Assembly (NCBI RefSeq): GCF_000735605.1
Contig: NZ_JPKG01000017.1
Span: 186,001-250,000, forward strand
Length of the DNA stretch: 64,000 bases
Origin: Allobosea sp. LC85
GTDB lineage: Bacteria > Pseudomonadota > Alphaproteobacteria > Rhizobiales > Beijerinckiaceae
Direction of reading: 5' to 3'
Positions within the stretch are counted from its first letter, which is position 1, and the number at the start of each line of letters is the position of its first letter. The position numbers and the translations under genes are program-made. The notes under the pieces are model-generated. The model searched no databases. It was not told the DNA's origin and was given only the letters and a program-made list of their open reading frames with translations. Shown piece after piece: positions 24,864-34,868 of this stretch.

Positions 24864-25676
24864 TCAGGTCTCGATGACTTCGTCGGTCCAGACCTTGAAA
24901 CCGACCAGCGTGTTCGGCCCGAAGGTGGTCGCGATGGCGACGTCAGCCGCGTCGCGGCCGCGCGCGATCAGCACTCGGCCGATCCGCGGCACATTGTTGC
25001 GCGGATCGAACATCTCCCAGCCGCTGCTCAGGTAAGCCTCGAAGGACGCCGCGAAATCGCCCGGCGGAAACGGCGGAGGCGTGCCGACGTCGCCGAGATA
25101 GCACGTGCAATAGCGTGCCGGGATGTTCATCGCCCGGCACAACGCGATCGCGAGATGGGCATAGTCGCGGCAGACGCCACGCCCCTCGCGATAGGCCTCC
25201 GACGCCGTTCGCGTCACGCTCGCATCATTATAGTTGAAAGCGATGCGCTGGTGCACGAAGTCACAGATCGCCTGCACGCGCGGCGCGCCCGGCACCGTAT
25301 GGCCGAAGAGCTGCCAGGCCAGGTCGAGCAGGCGGTCGCTGTCGCAGAATCGACTGGCGAGCAGGAAGACCAGGCACTCCTCGGGCAACAGCTCGACCGG
25401 GACCTGCCCTGCGTCGTGACGGACCGTTTCGGGCAGCCCGCTATCGTTGATCACGGCATCGGCAGAGATTCGCACGCGCCCTTGCGGGGCCACCAGCCGG
25501 CTGCACCAGTTGCCGAAACCGTCACGATAGGCGCTGACGCGAACCGGTGGATCGAGGCGCATGTGGTCCGGCTCGTCCAGCTCGGACACCCGGCTGAAAT
25601 GCACATGCAGCATCAGGATCATGGGGGTCGGCTGCGGAAAGTCGTAATCGAGCTCGTAGCCGATCCTGAGTTTCAC
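24864..25676 (-). CDS. Transglutaminase-like cysteine-protease-fold protein
   Basis: 270 residues from GTG 25676, which gives the usual start KLRIGYELDYDFPQPTPM; the frame upstream is not family-like. The N-terminal half is the transglutaminase N-domain; the core has EGRGVCRDYAHLAIALCRAM near residue 160, with the nucleophile Cys, and WEMFDPRNNVPRIGRVLIAR, with the Asp. The expected catalytic His (HAW in most members) is replaced by Ala-Ala-Ser (FAASFEAYL), so activity is doubtful. Members are thought to be peptidases or amidases; no substrate is known here. Confidence 0.88.
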   Translation of the reverse strand: MKLRIGYELDYDFPQPTPMILMLHVHFSRVSELDEPDHMRLDPPVRVSAYRDGFGNWCSRLVAPQGRVRISADAVINDSGLPETVRHDAGQVPVELLPEECLVFLLASRFCDSDRLLDLAWQLFGHTVPGAPRVQAICDFVHQRIAFNYNDASVTRTASEAYREGRGVCRDYAHLAIALCRAMNIPARYCTCYLGDVGTPPPFPPGDFAASFEAYLSSGWEMFDPRNNVPRIGRVLIARGRDAADVAIATTFGPNTLVGFKVWTDEVIET

Positions 25677-25873
25677 GTGCTGCCTTCTGCGCGACGCTCC
25701 GCGCTGGTCATTGGTTGGCCCCGAGGGGCATCCCGGCACCATGCACCTTTCGGGCCGGGATCGCACTGATGGGCTTCGCTCCTCCCTCGCCAGCTCATGC
25801 GAGGTGCATCATTCACATTGCTGTTGCCAGCCATGACGCACTCTTGCTTGCGGTGCCGGCCCGCGCGCCCTAA

Positions 25874-27127
<1,254 letters not shown>

Positions 27128-27178
27128 GACGGCGATCGTGAATTGCCGCGGGCGCGCCGCTCGGCTAGCGCTTGCGGC

Positions 27179-27601
27179 ATGAAGCGCCGCTCCTTTCTGA
27201 TCCTGACGGCCGCCCAGCTCCTCGCCGGGGCGGCCGTTGCGCAATCAAGCCCTCCATCGCTCTCCGTCCGGCAGGCCTATGACGGAGCGAAAGCCGGCAC
27301 ACTCATCCTCGTCGATATCCGGACACCAGAAGAATGGGCCGATACCGGTGTGCCGGTAGGCGCAATCAGGCTGGACATGGAGGCAAGTGCCTTCGAGGCG
27401 CGGCTTGCCGCCCTGCGGCTCGAAAATCCCGGCAAGACCATCGCGCTGATTTGTCGGACCGCAAACCGCAGCAGTTCGCTGCAGCGCAAGCTCGCCGGCC
27501 GCGGCTGGCGTGACGTTGTCGATGTCCGCGGCGGCCTGCTCGGCAATCCCGGCGACAAGGGCTGGCTGGCCGAGCAACTGCCGGTGACGGCCTATCCCTG
27601 A
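27179..27601 (+). CDS. Secreted rhodanese-like domain protein
   Basis: 140 residues from ATG 27179. A Sec or Tat-like leader ([21 protein letters not shown]) is followed by one rhodanese domain: [19 protein letters not shown] near residue 55 and the active-site loop [11 protein letters not shown] with the persulfide-forming Cys near residue 100. It probably handles sulfur or redox chemistry in the periplasm. The 3' end overlaps trmD by ten bases on the opposite strand. Confidence 0.88.
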   Translation: MKRRSFLILTAAQLLAGAAVAQSSPPSLSVRQAYDGAKAGTLILVDIRTPEEWADTGVPVGAIRLDMEASAFEARLAALRLENPGKTIALICRTANRSSSLQRKLAGRGWRDVVDVRGGLLGNPGDKGWLAEQLPVTAYP

Positions 27602-28290
27602 GATTTACGGCCCAAGAGCAGATCCGGCCGCCTTTCGCGCGTGATCGCTTCGGCCTGCTCGCGCCGCCAGCGGGCGATGCGTGCGTGATCTCCCGACAGC
27701 AGCGCCTCGGGCAGCCCCCTGCCCTCCCATTCGCGCGGGCGCGTATAGTGCGGATATTCGAGCAGGCCGTTCTCGAAACTCTCCTCCGAACCGGAGGCTT
27801 CCTTGCCCATCACGCCAGGAATCAGGCGCACGCAGGCATCGAGCAGTACCATCGCCGCCATCTCGCCGCCGGACAGGATGTAGTCGCCGATCGAGACCTC
27901 GGTCAGGCCGCGGCCCTCGATCACCCGTTCATCCACGCCCTCGAAGCGCCCGCAGACGATGACGATGCCCTCGCCGGCCACCCAATCGCGGACCTGACGC
28001 TGATCCAGCCTGCGTCCGCGCGGGGACATCAGCAGCCGCGGCCTTGGATCGTCGACCGGAACCGCCGCATCGATCGCGGCCGCCAGCACGTCGCAGCGCA
28101 GCACCATCCCGGCGCCGCCGCCAGCCGGATTGTCGTCGACATTGCGATGACGGCCGATGCCGTGGTCGCGGATCTGATGGGTGTCGAGCTGCCACAATCC
28201 CTTGCGCAACCCCTCCCCAGCCAGGGAGGCACCGAGCGGACCCGGGAACATCTCGGGATAGAGCGTGAGGATCGAGGCGCGAAAGCTCAT
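27592..28290 (-). CDS. trmD: tRNA (guanine(37)-N1)-methyltransferase TrmD
   Basis: 232 residues. It methylates G37 next to the anticodon and prevents +1 frameshifting. The SPOUT knot is visible as [34 protein letters not shown] and [19 protein letters not shown]; the N-terminus [19 protein letters not shown] is typical. Its ATG overlaps the stop of the HAD gene (ATGA). It is the last gene of the ffh-rpsP-rimM group; rplS, its usual neighbour, is about 19 kb away. Confidence 0.97.
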   Translation of the reverse strand: MSFRASILTLYPEMFPGPLGASLAGEGLRKGLWQLDTHQIRDHGIGRHRNVDDNPAGGGAGMVLRCDVLAAAIDAAVPVDDPRPRLLMSPRGRRLDQRQVRDWVAGEGIVIVCGRFEGVDERVIEGRGLTEVSIGDYILSGGEMAAMVLLDACVRLIPGVMGKEASGSEESFENGLLEYPHYTRPREWEGRGLPEALLSGDHARIARWRREQAEAITRERRPDLLLGRKSQG

Positions 28291-28970
28291 GCCGAAGCAA
28301 AGCGCAGCGACGAATGCCCGTCCAGCGCTGCGAAATCCCTGGCACTGGCGATGACATTGTCGAAGCCGGAGAAGGCCTCCGCCTCGAGCATCGTCAGGAT
28401 CGCGACGGCCCGCATGCCGGCACGTTTCGCGGCCTCGACGCCGAGCGGCGCGTCCTCGAAGACCAGGCAGCTTTCGGGAGCCACACCCATGCGCTCGGCC
28501 GCTGCCAGGAACATGTCGGGATGCGGCTTGCCACGAAACCCCTGCGATGGCGACACGATCGTGGCGAAGCGCGAGCGCAGGCCGAGCGTATCGAGCACGA
28601 GGTCGATATTGGCCGGCGGCGCAGCGGAAGCGACCGCCATCGGAACCCCGGCAGCCTCGGCGCGCGCCATCAGATCAAGCAGACCAGAGAGCGCCGCGAC
28701 ATGGGGCCGATAGGCCGCGCGATAGAGCTCTTCCTTGCGCAAGCCGCGCGCTTCGAGCTCAGCGTCCGCGGCGTCCGGGAAATAGGCCGAGAGGATTTCG
28801 AGATTGGCCTTGCCGGCGGTGCGACTGAAGAAGCTCGCCCTGTCGAAGGCGAGGTTCTCGGTCTTGTGCCACGCCTCCCAGGCATCATCGTGGAAGCGCA
28901 TGTTGTCGACGATGGTGCCATCCATGTCGAAGATCAGGGCGCGAATCGACGTCTCACTTGTCATCGACAT
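28287..28970 (-). CDS. HAD-superfamily hydrolase (beta-phosphoglucomutase-like)
   Basis: 227 residues from ATG 28970 (28964 also possible); it overlaps rimM by up to 17 bases. Motif I is [20 protein letters not shown], motif [14 protein letters not shown], and motif [24 protein letters not shown] and [19 protein letters not shown]. The cap domain is of the C1 type found in PGM-like and phosphoglycolate-like phosphatases. The substrate is unknown. It sits inside a translation operon between rimM and trmD with tight overlaps at both ends. Confidence 0.88.
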   Translation of the reverse strand: MSMTSETSIRALIFDMDGTIVDNMRFHDDAWEAWHKTENLAFDRASFFSRTAGKANLEILSAYFPDAADAELEARGLRKEELYRAAYRPHVAALSGLLDLMARAEAAGVPMAVASAAPPANIDLVLDTLGLRSRFATIVSPSQGFRGKPHPDMFLAAAERMGVAPESCLVFEDAPLGVEAAKRAGMRAVAILTMLEAEAFSGFDNVIASARDFAALDGHSSLRFASA

Positions 28971-29481
28971 CCCCAAACAATCCGGCCGGAGGATCGGCCT
29001 CGATTCGTCGCGCTGCAATATCGATACGGGGAGTGAATGCCTTGGTGAACGGCATCAGCACCGAGCGACCGTCAGGAGTGCGAATATCAAGCAGGTCGCC
29101 GGCGCCATAATTGTCGACGGCAGTGACCTCGCCGAGAGGCTCGTCTTGCGGCCCCACCACGGCGCAGCCGACGAGGTCTGCCTGGAGGAATTCGTCCTCA
29201 TCATCGGCAGGCGGCAGGTTTGCTCGCTCGGTATGAAGCTTGAGCCCGTTCAATGTCTCGGCTGCCTCGCGGCTGGTCACACCCTTCAGGCGGGCGATGA
29301 CCACTTCCTTGGCGGGTCTGATCTCTGCGATCTCGAAACGGCGGCCGTGATCGTCGATCAGCGCGCCATAGGCCGCGATATCGAGCGGATCAGCCGTGAA
29401 GGCCTTGATCCGCACCTCGCCTTTGACGCCATGCGGCGCCCCGACGATGCCGAGCAGGACGAGTTCGTTATCAGCCATCAA
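28954..29481 (-). CDS. rimM: Ribosome maturation factor RimM
   Basis: 175 residues. It binds the 30S head through S19 and helps assembly near helix 33. The N-terminal RimM barrel begins ELVLLGIVGAPHGVKGEVRI, with VIARLKGVTSREAAETLNG; the C-terminal PRC-type barrel has DLVGCAVVGPQDEPLGEV and DIRTPDGRSVLMPFTKAFTP. It lies between rpsP and the HAD gene on the same strand. Confidence 0.95.
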   Translation of the reverse strand: MMADNELVLLGIVGAPHGVKGEVRIKAFTADPLDIAAYGALIDDHGRRFEIAEIRPAKEVVIARLKGVTSREAAETLNGLKLHTERANLPPADDEDEFLQADLVGCAVVGPQDEPLGEVTAVDNYGAGDLLDIRTPDGRSVLMPFTKAFTPRIDIAARRIEADPPAGLFGDVDDK

Positions 29482-29551
29482 ACGCCATTCCGGGGCACCG
29501 CGAAGCGAGCAGCCCGGAACCCATATTCAGCAAGGGGCAAAGGTAGAAATC

Positions 29552-29582
29552 GGCGCGGCCGCCCCGAAAGAGCGGCCGCGCC
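29552..29582 (-). terminator. Hairpin between rpsP and rimM
   Basis: Perfect 11-bp inverted repeat, GGCGCGGCCGC (29552-29562) and GCGGCCGCGCC (29572-29582), directly after the rpsP stop on the minus strand. No T run is obvious, so it may be a partial terminator or an RNA-processing or stabilising stem within the operon. Confidence 0.55.
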
Positions 29583-29591
29583 TCAGAAGGT

Positions 29592-29951
29592 TCACTCAGC
29601 AGCTTCAGCCGGAGCAGCGGCCTTCTCGGCCTTCTTCTCAGCGCGCTCCTTGGCCTTCTCGCCGGGAACGGCCTTCGCCGGGTTGTTGCGGGCCGGACGC
29701 TTCAGCAGGCCGGCAGCGTCGAGAAAACGCAGGACGCGATCGGTCGGCTGAGCACCCTTGGCGAGCCAGGCCTTGGCCTTCTCGAGGTCGAGCACGACGC
29801 GCTCCGGCGAATCCTTCGCCTTCATCGGATCATAGGCGCCGATCTTCTCGATGAAGCGGCCATCGCGCGGCGAACGGGCGTCGGCAACGACGATGCGGTA
29901 ATAGGGGCGCTTCTTGGCGCCGCCGCGGGTGAGGCGGATCTTCAGGGACAT
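29592..29951 (-). CDS. rpsP: 30S ribosomal protein S16
   Basis: 119 residues. The conserved core is [38 protein letters not shown] and [13 protein letters not shown]. The C-terminus is extended by about 30 residues rich in Lys, Glu and Ala ([21 protein letters not shown]), as is common in alphaproteobacteria. It follows a GNAT gene at a 12-base distance and precedes rimM. Confidence 0.97.
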   Translation of the reverse strand: MSLKIRLTRGGAKKRPYYRIVVADARSPRDGRFIEKIGAYDPMKAKDSPERVVLDLEKAKAWLAKGAQPTDRVLRFLDAAGLLKRPARNNPAKAVPGEKAKERAEKKAEKAAAPAEAAE

Positions 29952-29963
29952 GATAATCTCCAG

Positions 29964-30497
29964 TCAGTTCAGGTTTGCAGGCTTCTGTTTCGCAGGCTCG
30001 GCGGCCGGGTGCCGGTAGATGCCGACCTCCCAGCCACGGATCACGAAGGGTTTCTCGAATCTGGCGCCGAGACGCTCGGCGACCCGGATCGAGGGTCGAT
30101 TGTCGGGGTGGATGAAACTCATCAGCGTCGTCCACCCCAAGTCACGATAGGCGTAGTCACGGGCGCGCAAGGCTGCTTCGGTCGCGTAACCGCGCCCATG
30201 CTCACCTGCGAAAAGGCTCCAGCCGATCTCCGGTTCGGGCCAGCCTTCCGGCGAGAGCAGCCCGCACCAGCCGACAAGGCGGCTGTCCTCCTTGGCCTCC
30301 AGGGCCCAGAGACCGAAACCCAGCAAGGACCAATGGCCGGCCATGCTGGAAAAGCGGCGCCACGCATCGTCCCGCCCGCTGGCGCCACCGACGAAACGGG
30401 TCAGTTGCTCGTCGCCCAGGAACGCGGCCACGCGATCGAAATCGCCCTTGGCCCAGCCGCGCATCACCAGGCGTTCGGTTTCCAGGACGGGGATCAC
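29964..30497 (-). CDS. RimJ/RimL-type GNAT acetyltransferase
   Basis: 177 residues. The opening VLETERLVMRGWAKGDFDRV and the acetyl-CoA loop GEHGRGYATEAALRARDYAYRD with FIHPDNRPSIRVAERLGARFE place it with RimJ/RimL-like protein or small-molecule acetyltransferases. Its ATG overlaps the ffh stop (ATGA) and its stop is 12 bases before rpsP, so it is translated within the ffh-rpsP operon. That position suggests a substrate linked to ribosomes or the SRP, but this is inference. Confidence 0.88.
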   Translation of the reverse strand: MIPVLETERLVMRGWAKGDFDRVAAFLGDEQLTRFVGGASGRDDAWRRFSSMAGHWSLLGFGLWALEAKEDSRLVGWCGLLSPEGWPEPEIGWSLFAGEHGRGYATEAALRARDYAYRDLGWTTLMSFIHPDNRPSIRVAERLGARFEKPFVIRGWEVGIYRHPAAEPAKQKPANLN

Positions 30498-32068
30498 TTC
30501 TTCTTCCCGCCGAACGGATTGCCGCCGAGGCCGGGCAGGCCGCCCAATCCGGGCAGTTTCGGCATCATGCCAGCAGGCGGCGTCACGCCCTTGGGCAGGC
30601 CGGGGAAACCGCCCGGCGGCAGCGAAGGCAGCCCGCCGCCTGCCCCGAGCTGTTTCTGCAGATCCGCGAGCTGGGCCGGGTCCATCTTGGACGGGTCAGG
30701 CATGCCCGGCGGCAATCCGCCGCCGCCGATACCGAACATCTGGCCGAGCTTGCCGAGCATGCCGCCCTTCTGGCGGGCCATCTGCTTCATCATGTCCGCC
30801 ATGCCGCGGTGCATCTTGAGCAGCTTGTTGATCGCTTCCGGCGAGGTGCCGGAGCCGGCGGCGATACGTTTCTTGCGGCTGTTCTTGAGCAGGTCCGGGT
30901 TCTTGCGCTCGGCCGCCGTCATCGAATTGATGATCGCGATCTGGCGAGCGATCATCTTGTCGTCGACCTTGGCATTGGCGAGCTGGTTCTTCATCTGCCC
31001 CATGCCGGGCAGCATGCCCATGACTCCGCCGAAGCCACCCATCTTCTCCATCTGCTGCAACTGCGTACGCAGGTCGCCGAGATCGAAATTGCCCTTGGCC
31101 AGACGCTGAGCCAGCGCCTGCGCCTTGTCGGCGTCGACCGTCTCGGCCGCCTTCTCGACGAGCGAAACGATGTCGCCCATGCCGAGGATGCGATTGGCGA
31201 CACGGGAGGGATGGAAATCCTCGAGCGCATCGGTCTTTTCGCCAGTACCGACCAGCTTGATCGGCTTGCCGGTGACGGCGCGCATCGAAAGCGCTGCGCC
31301 ACCGCGCGAATCGCCATCCATGCGGGTCAGCACGATGCCGGTGAGCCCGACACGGGCATCGAATGCGCGCGCCGTATTGACCGCGTCCTGGCCGGTCAGC
31401 GCGTCGGCGACGAGCAGTACCTCATGCGGGTTCGTCGCAGCCTTCACATCGGCGACTTCCGCCATCAGCGCCTCGTCGAGCGTGACGCGACCGGCAGTGT
31501 CGAGCATCACGACATCGAAGCCGCCGAGTTTGCCAGCCTCGATCGCGCGGCGCGCGATCTGCACGGCCGACTGACCGGCGACGATCGGCAGCGTATCGAC
31601 GCCGACCTGCTGGCCGAGAATGGCTAGCTGCTCCATGGCGGCGGGGCGGCGCGTGTCGAGCGAGGCCATCAGCACCCGCTTCTTGTGACGGTCGCTGAGG
31701 CGTTTGGCGATCTTGGCGGTCGAGGTGGTCTTGCCCGAGCCCTGCAGGCCAACCATCAGGATCGGCACCGGCGGCACCGAATCGAGCGTGATGCCCTCAC
31801 CCTCGCCGCCGAGGGTGTCGATCAGGACGTCATTGACGATCTTGATGACCTGCTGACCGGGCGTGACCGATTTCAGGACCTCGGCGCCGACCGCGCGTTC
31901 ACGCACCTTGTCGGTGAAGCTGCGCACGACCTCGAGCGCGACATCCGCCTCCAGCAGCGCGCGGCGAACCTCGCGCAGGGCTGCGTTGACGTCGTCCTCG
32001 GTCAGCGAGCCCCTGCGGGTCAGGCCCGAGAGGATGCCGGAGAGTCTGTCGCTCAATGTGCCGAACAT
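30494..32068 (-). CDS. ffh: Signal recognition particle protein Ffh
   Basis: 524 residues. Ffh with 4.5S RNA binds signal sequences of nascent membrane proteins and delivers them to FtsY. The NG domain has VGLQGSGKTTSTAKIA (G1), DTRRPAAMEQL, DTAGR (G3) and TRMDGDSRGG (G4 region); the M domain has MGGFGGVMGMLPGMGQMKN and the RNA-binding AGSGTSPEAINKLLK. The Gly/Pro/Met-rich tail is longer than in E. coli (453 residues). ftsY is not in this window. Confidence 0.97.
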   Translation of the reverse strand: MFGTLSDRLSGILSGLTRRGSLTEDDVNAALREVRRALLEADVALEVVRSFTDKVRERAVGAEVLKSVTPGQQVIKIVNDVLIDTLGGEGEGITLDSVPPVPILMVGLQGSGKTTSTAKIAKRLSDRHKKRVLMASLDTRRPAAMEQLAILGQQVGVDTLPIVAGQSAVQIARRAIEAGKLGGFDVVMLDTAGRVTLDEALMAEVADVKAATNPHEVLLVADALTGQDAVNTARAFDARVGLTGIVLTRMDGDSRGGAALSMRAVTGKPIKLVGTGEKTDALEDFHPSRVANRILGMGDIVSLVEKAAETVDADKAQALAQRLAKGNFDLGDLRTQLQQMEKMGGFGGVMGMLPGMGQMKNQLANAKVDDKMIARQIAIINSMTAAERKNPDLLKNSRKKRIAAGSGTSPEAINKLLKMHRGMADMMKQMARQKGGMLGKLGQMFGIGGGGLPPGMPDPSKMDPAQLADLQKQLGAGGGLPSLPPGGFPGLPKGVTPPAGMMPKLPGLGGLPGLGGNPFGGKKK

Positions 32069-32362
32069 GCGGCCCCTTGTCGGTTTTATACGGCTCTTTC
32101 ACCCGGCAGAACGGACATCATCCCCAAACGATTTCGCGCCCGAGGGCGCAGACGCGCTATCGGGCGTTGACCTCCGGGCTCTCATGGCTCATGCGAGCGG
32201 CCCGGTCGGCGGATGCGGTCTCGTCGATGTCGGCGAAACGAATATGGGGGTTAAAGCGTCAGAATGTGGCGAAAGTCAAGATTGCGGACGCATGGTGGCA
32301 ATCTCGCCGCGATTGGCCGCTAGCTCACCTTACCCGATCAACAACGGAATTACCCTGATCGC

Positions 32363-32962
32363 ATGACAAGAACTGCCGCTGCCGCCCTTCTCGCCATCGC
32401 CCTCCTGGCCGCCGGATGCGCCACCCAACCGCTGCACACGGGGCCTCTCAATCCAAAATCCGTTGAGAAACTCGCCGCAGTGCAGGTCGACCGCGCTGCG
32501 GCAACGCGAATCCTGAACAACTACCGCGCCAGCCTCGGGCTTGGCCCCATGCGGGTCGACCCTGCGCTGACGGCGATGGCCCAACGCCAGGCCGATGCGA
32601 TGGTCGCGGGCAACGCGCTCTCGCATGATGTCGGCGGCAACTTCACGGCCCGCGTGCATGCGGCCGGCCTCAATACGGGCCGCGCAGCCGAGAACCTGGG
32701 CGGCGGCTACTATTCCACCGAGGAGGCCTTTGCGGGCTGGCGCCAATCGTCGGGACATGACGCGAATCTGCGGATGCCCGAGGCGACGCGCTTTGGCATT
32801 GCGCTGGCAAAGAACCCGCGCACCCAGTACCGCGCCTATTGGGCCCTGGTTGTCGCAGCGGATCCGCACCCCCGCAGGACGATGGATGCCGGACCGCTCG
32901 TTCCGGTGGAGAGCTTACGCAGGGTTCGCGCTGAAGGTGACAGGCTGGTAGCAGGACGGTAG
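32363..32962 (+). CDS. CAP/SCP-domain lipoprotein
   Basis: 199 residues with a lipoprotein signal ending in the lipobox LLAAGCATQP, so the mature protein is anchored by its Cys. The CAP domain includes ILNNYRASLGLGPMRVDPAL, AMAQRQADAMVAGNALSHDV, AAENLGGGYYSTEEAFAGWRQS and SGHDANLRMPEATRFGIALA. Bacterial CAP proteins have no agreed enzymatic role; a surface or cell-wall function is usual. The 294 bases before it, back to ffh, contain no gene I can support. Confidence 0.88.
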   Translation: MTRTAAAALLAIALLAAGCATQPLHTGPLNPKSVEKLAAVQVDRAAATRILNNYRASLGLGPMRVDPALTAMAQRQADAMVAGNALSHDVGGNFTARVHAAGLNTGRAAENLGGGYYSTEEAFAGWRQSSGHDANLRMPEATRFGIALAKNPRTQYRAYWALVVAADPHPRRTMDAGPLVPVESLRRVRAEGDRLVAGR

Positions 32963-32996
32963 TTGTCGCATTCCCTTGTTGGATACGGATTGCGAT

Positions 32997-33425
32997 ATGC
33001 CTTACGCTGCGCCGAAGTCGATCGCCCTTGCGGCAGTCACTCTGTTTGTCGGCCTGTCCCAGGCTCAGGCCCAGCCCTGCGCCAGCAACTTCAAGTCGGC
33101 CGGCGTTCCGATGATCTCCGCCCTCACCTATCGGACCTGGGATCTCATCCCCGACCGGCCGCCGGCAGCGGTGCTGCCTGCGCTTGCCAAGGCCGTGGCG
33201 GCCGACGGCTTCGGCGGCATCCAGGTCGACAAGTCGCTCGGTCAGATCTCCGCCCTCCAGGAGGTGACCGGATCCGGCCGGCCGCAAACGCTTCGCGTTA
33301 CGGCGCGTCCGAGCGGCAAGGGCACGCGCGTCGACATCGTCTTCACCGTGCAGCCGGGGCAGATCGCGGAGGAAAGTGGCACCCGCTCGGCCATGTGCAA
33401 GATCATCTCAAGCGCCCGTCGTTGA
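32997..33425 (+). CDS. Exported protein of unknown function
   Basis: 142 residues from ATG 32997; a TTG at 32976 in the same frame is less likely. A Sec signal (PKSIALAAVTLFVGLSQAQA) precedes a mature domain with cysteines at its start (QPCASNF) and near its end (SAMCKIISSARR), probably disulfide-linked. PAAVLPALAKAVAADGFGGI and LRVTARPSGKGTRVDIVFTV suggest an alpha/beta sandwich. I do not recognise a family. Confidence 0.75.
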   Translation: MPYAAPKSIALAAVTLFVGLSQAQAQPCASNFKSAGVPMISALTYRTWDLIPDRPPAAVLPALAKAVAADGFGGIQVDKSLGQISALQEVTGSGRPQTLRVTARPSGKGTRVDIVFTVQPGQIAEESGTRSAMCKIISSARR

Positions 33426-33531
33426 GGCCGCACCGCGCCTGACAACGGCCGCGGCGGCTGAGGCTGCGGCCGGCTCTTTACAAAGCCGCGCGCCTCGGGA
33501 TTGCTCGGCCTCTCATCTCCGGAACCTCGCC

Positions 33532-34158
33532 ATGACCTTCGAAACCTGGGCCGCCTTCGCAGCCGCAACCGCCGTCCTGCTCGTCATCCCGGGCCCCACG
33601 ATCCTGCTCGTGATATCCTATGCCCTCGGCCAGGGCTGGCGCACCGCCTTCCCGATGGCGGTGGGCGTCGCGCTCGGCGATTTCACGGCGATGACGCTTT
33701 CCATGCTCGGCGTCGGTGCCCTGCTGGCGACATCGGCCACCGTGTTCACCGCGCTGAAATGGGCCGGCGCAGCCTATCTCGTCTATCTCGGCGTGAAGCT
33801 TTTCCGGGCCGGTGGCAGCCTGAATGCCGAACCGCGCAAGGATGCCACCTCGGCGTTGAAAATGCTCGGCCATGCCTGGCTGGTGACGGCCCTCAACCCG
33901 AAGGGGATCACCTTCTTCGTCGCCTTCCTGCCGCAGTTCCTCGACGCCAAGGCCGATTTCTGGACGCAGATGCTGATCTTCGAAGCGACCTTCATCACGC
34001 TCGCCTTCGCCAATGCGCTCGGCTACGCGCTGATCGCCTCGCGAGCCCGTTCGGTGGTCAGCAATCCGCGCGCGATCGGCCTGTTCAACAAGGCCGGAGG
34101 AACGCTCCTGATCGGCGCCGGCATCGCGACGGTGGCGATGCGCTCGAGCAGCCACTGA
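33532..34158 (+). CDS. LysE/RhtB family exporter
   Basis: 208 residues from ATG 33532. Members export amino acids or their analogues by proton antiport. The first helix holds the signature VLLVIPGPTILLVISYALGQ, followed by AFPMAVGVALGDFTAM; ALNPKGITFFVAFLPQFLDA near residue 130 is the second signature. Six helices can be drawn. It is the first of three members in the window (others at 50132 and 62215). A methyltransferase gene follows 20 bases later. Confidence 0.92.
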   Translation: MTFETWAAFAAATAVLLVIPGPTILLVISYALGQGWRTAFPMAVGVALGDFTAMTLSMLGVGALLATSATVFTALKWAGAAYLVYLGVKLFRAGGSLNAEPRKDATSALKMLGHAWLVTALNPKGITFFVAFLPQFLDAKADFWTQMLIFEATFITLAFANALGYALIASRARSVVSNPRAIGLFNKAGGTLLIGAGIATVAMRSSSH

Positions 34159-34178
34159 CAACGGGCGGAGCAACCGGC

Positions 34179-34781
34179 ATGCGCGACGGCAAGGACTCGA
34201 ACACGCTCGATTTCTACGCGAGCGAAGCCGAAGCCTATGCGTCGCGTGGGCAGGAGGCGAGCCGCGCGCGGCTTCAGGGCTTCATGTCGGTGCTGCCGCC
34301 GGGCGGGCGTGTGCTCGAACTCGGGTGCGGTGCCGGACAGGACAGCGAGGCGCTGCTGGCCCAGGGCTTCGACGTCATGCCGACCGATGGCTCGCCAGAA
34401 CTCGCGGCACAGGCGGAGCGCCGCCTCGGTCGTCCGGTCGCTGTCCTCCTGTTCGAGGACCTTGCCGAGCATAAGGCCTTTGATGGCGTCTGGGCCAATG
34501 CCTGTCTGCTCCATGTGCCCCGCGCGGCACTACCTGCCATGATCGCGCGCGTGCACGCCGCGCTGAAACCTGGCGGCGTCTTCTATGCCAGCTTCAAGGC
34601 TGGAGAGGAGGACGGCCGCGACCGTTTCGGCCGCTATTTCAACTATCCTTCGCCCGAATGGCTGCGCGGCGCCTACGGCACCGGACGCTGGTCCAGGCTC
34701 GACATCGACGAGGAAACGGGGAGCGGTTATGACCGCAAGCCGACCGAGTGGCTGCATGCGACGGCGTTCAAGATGCCGTGA
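34179..34781 (+). CDS. Class I SAM-dependent methyltransferase
   Basis: 200 residues from ATG 34179. SAM motif I is GGRVLELGCGAGQDSEALLA near residue 45, then VMPTDGSPELAAQAERRLG, FDGVWANACLLHVPRAAL and LKPGGVFYASFKAGEEDGRD. This is the TehB/UbiE-like small-molecule type; the substrate is unknown. It follows the LysE-type gene closely, so one transcript is likely. Confidence 0.87.
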   Translation: MRDGKDSNTLDFYASEAEAYASRGQEASRARLQGFMSVLPPGGRVLELGCGAGQDSEALLAQGFDVMPTDGSPELAAQAERRLGRPVAVLLFEDLAEHKAFDGVWANACLLHVPRAALPAMIARVHAALKPGGVFYASFKAGEEDGRDRFGRYFNYPSPEWLRGAYGTGRWSRLDIDEETGSGYDRKPTEWLHATAFKMP

Positions 34782-34868
34782 CGAAGCGGTTTCCTGTGGG
34801 CTGGGTCATTTTTCCGGAGCAGGATCACAGGGCTTGACCCTGCCGCAACAGGCCCCACTTCTCCCGCC

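Noticed and set aside
33501..34781. Fused 426-codon frame covering LysE antiframe and methyltransferase
   Set aside because: The first 226 codons are a shadow of the LysE gene; only the part from 34179 matches a methyltransferase.
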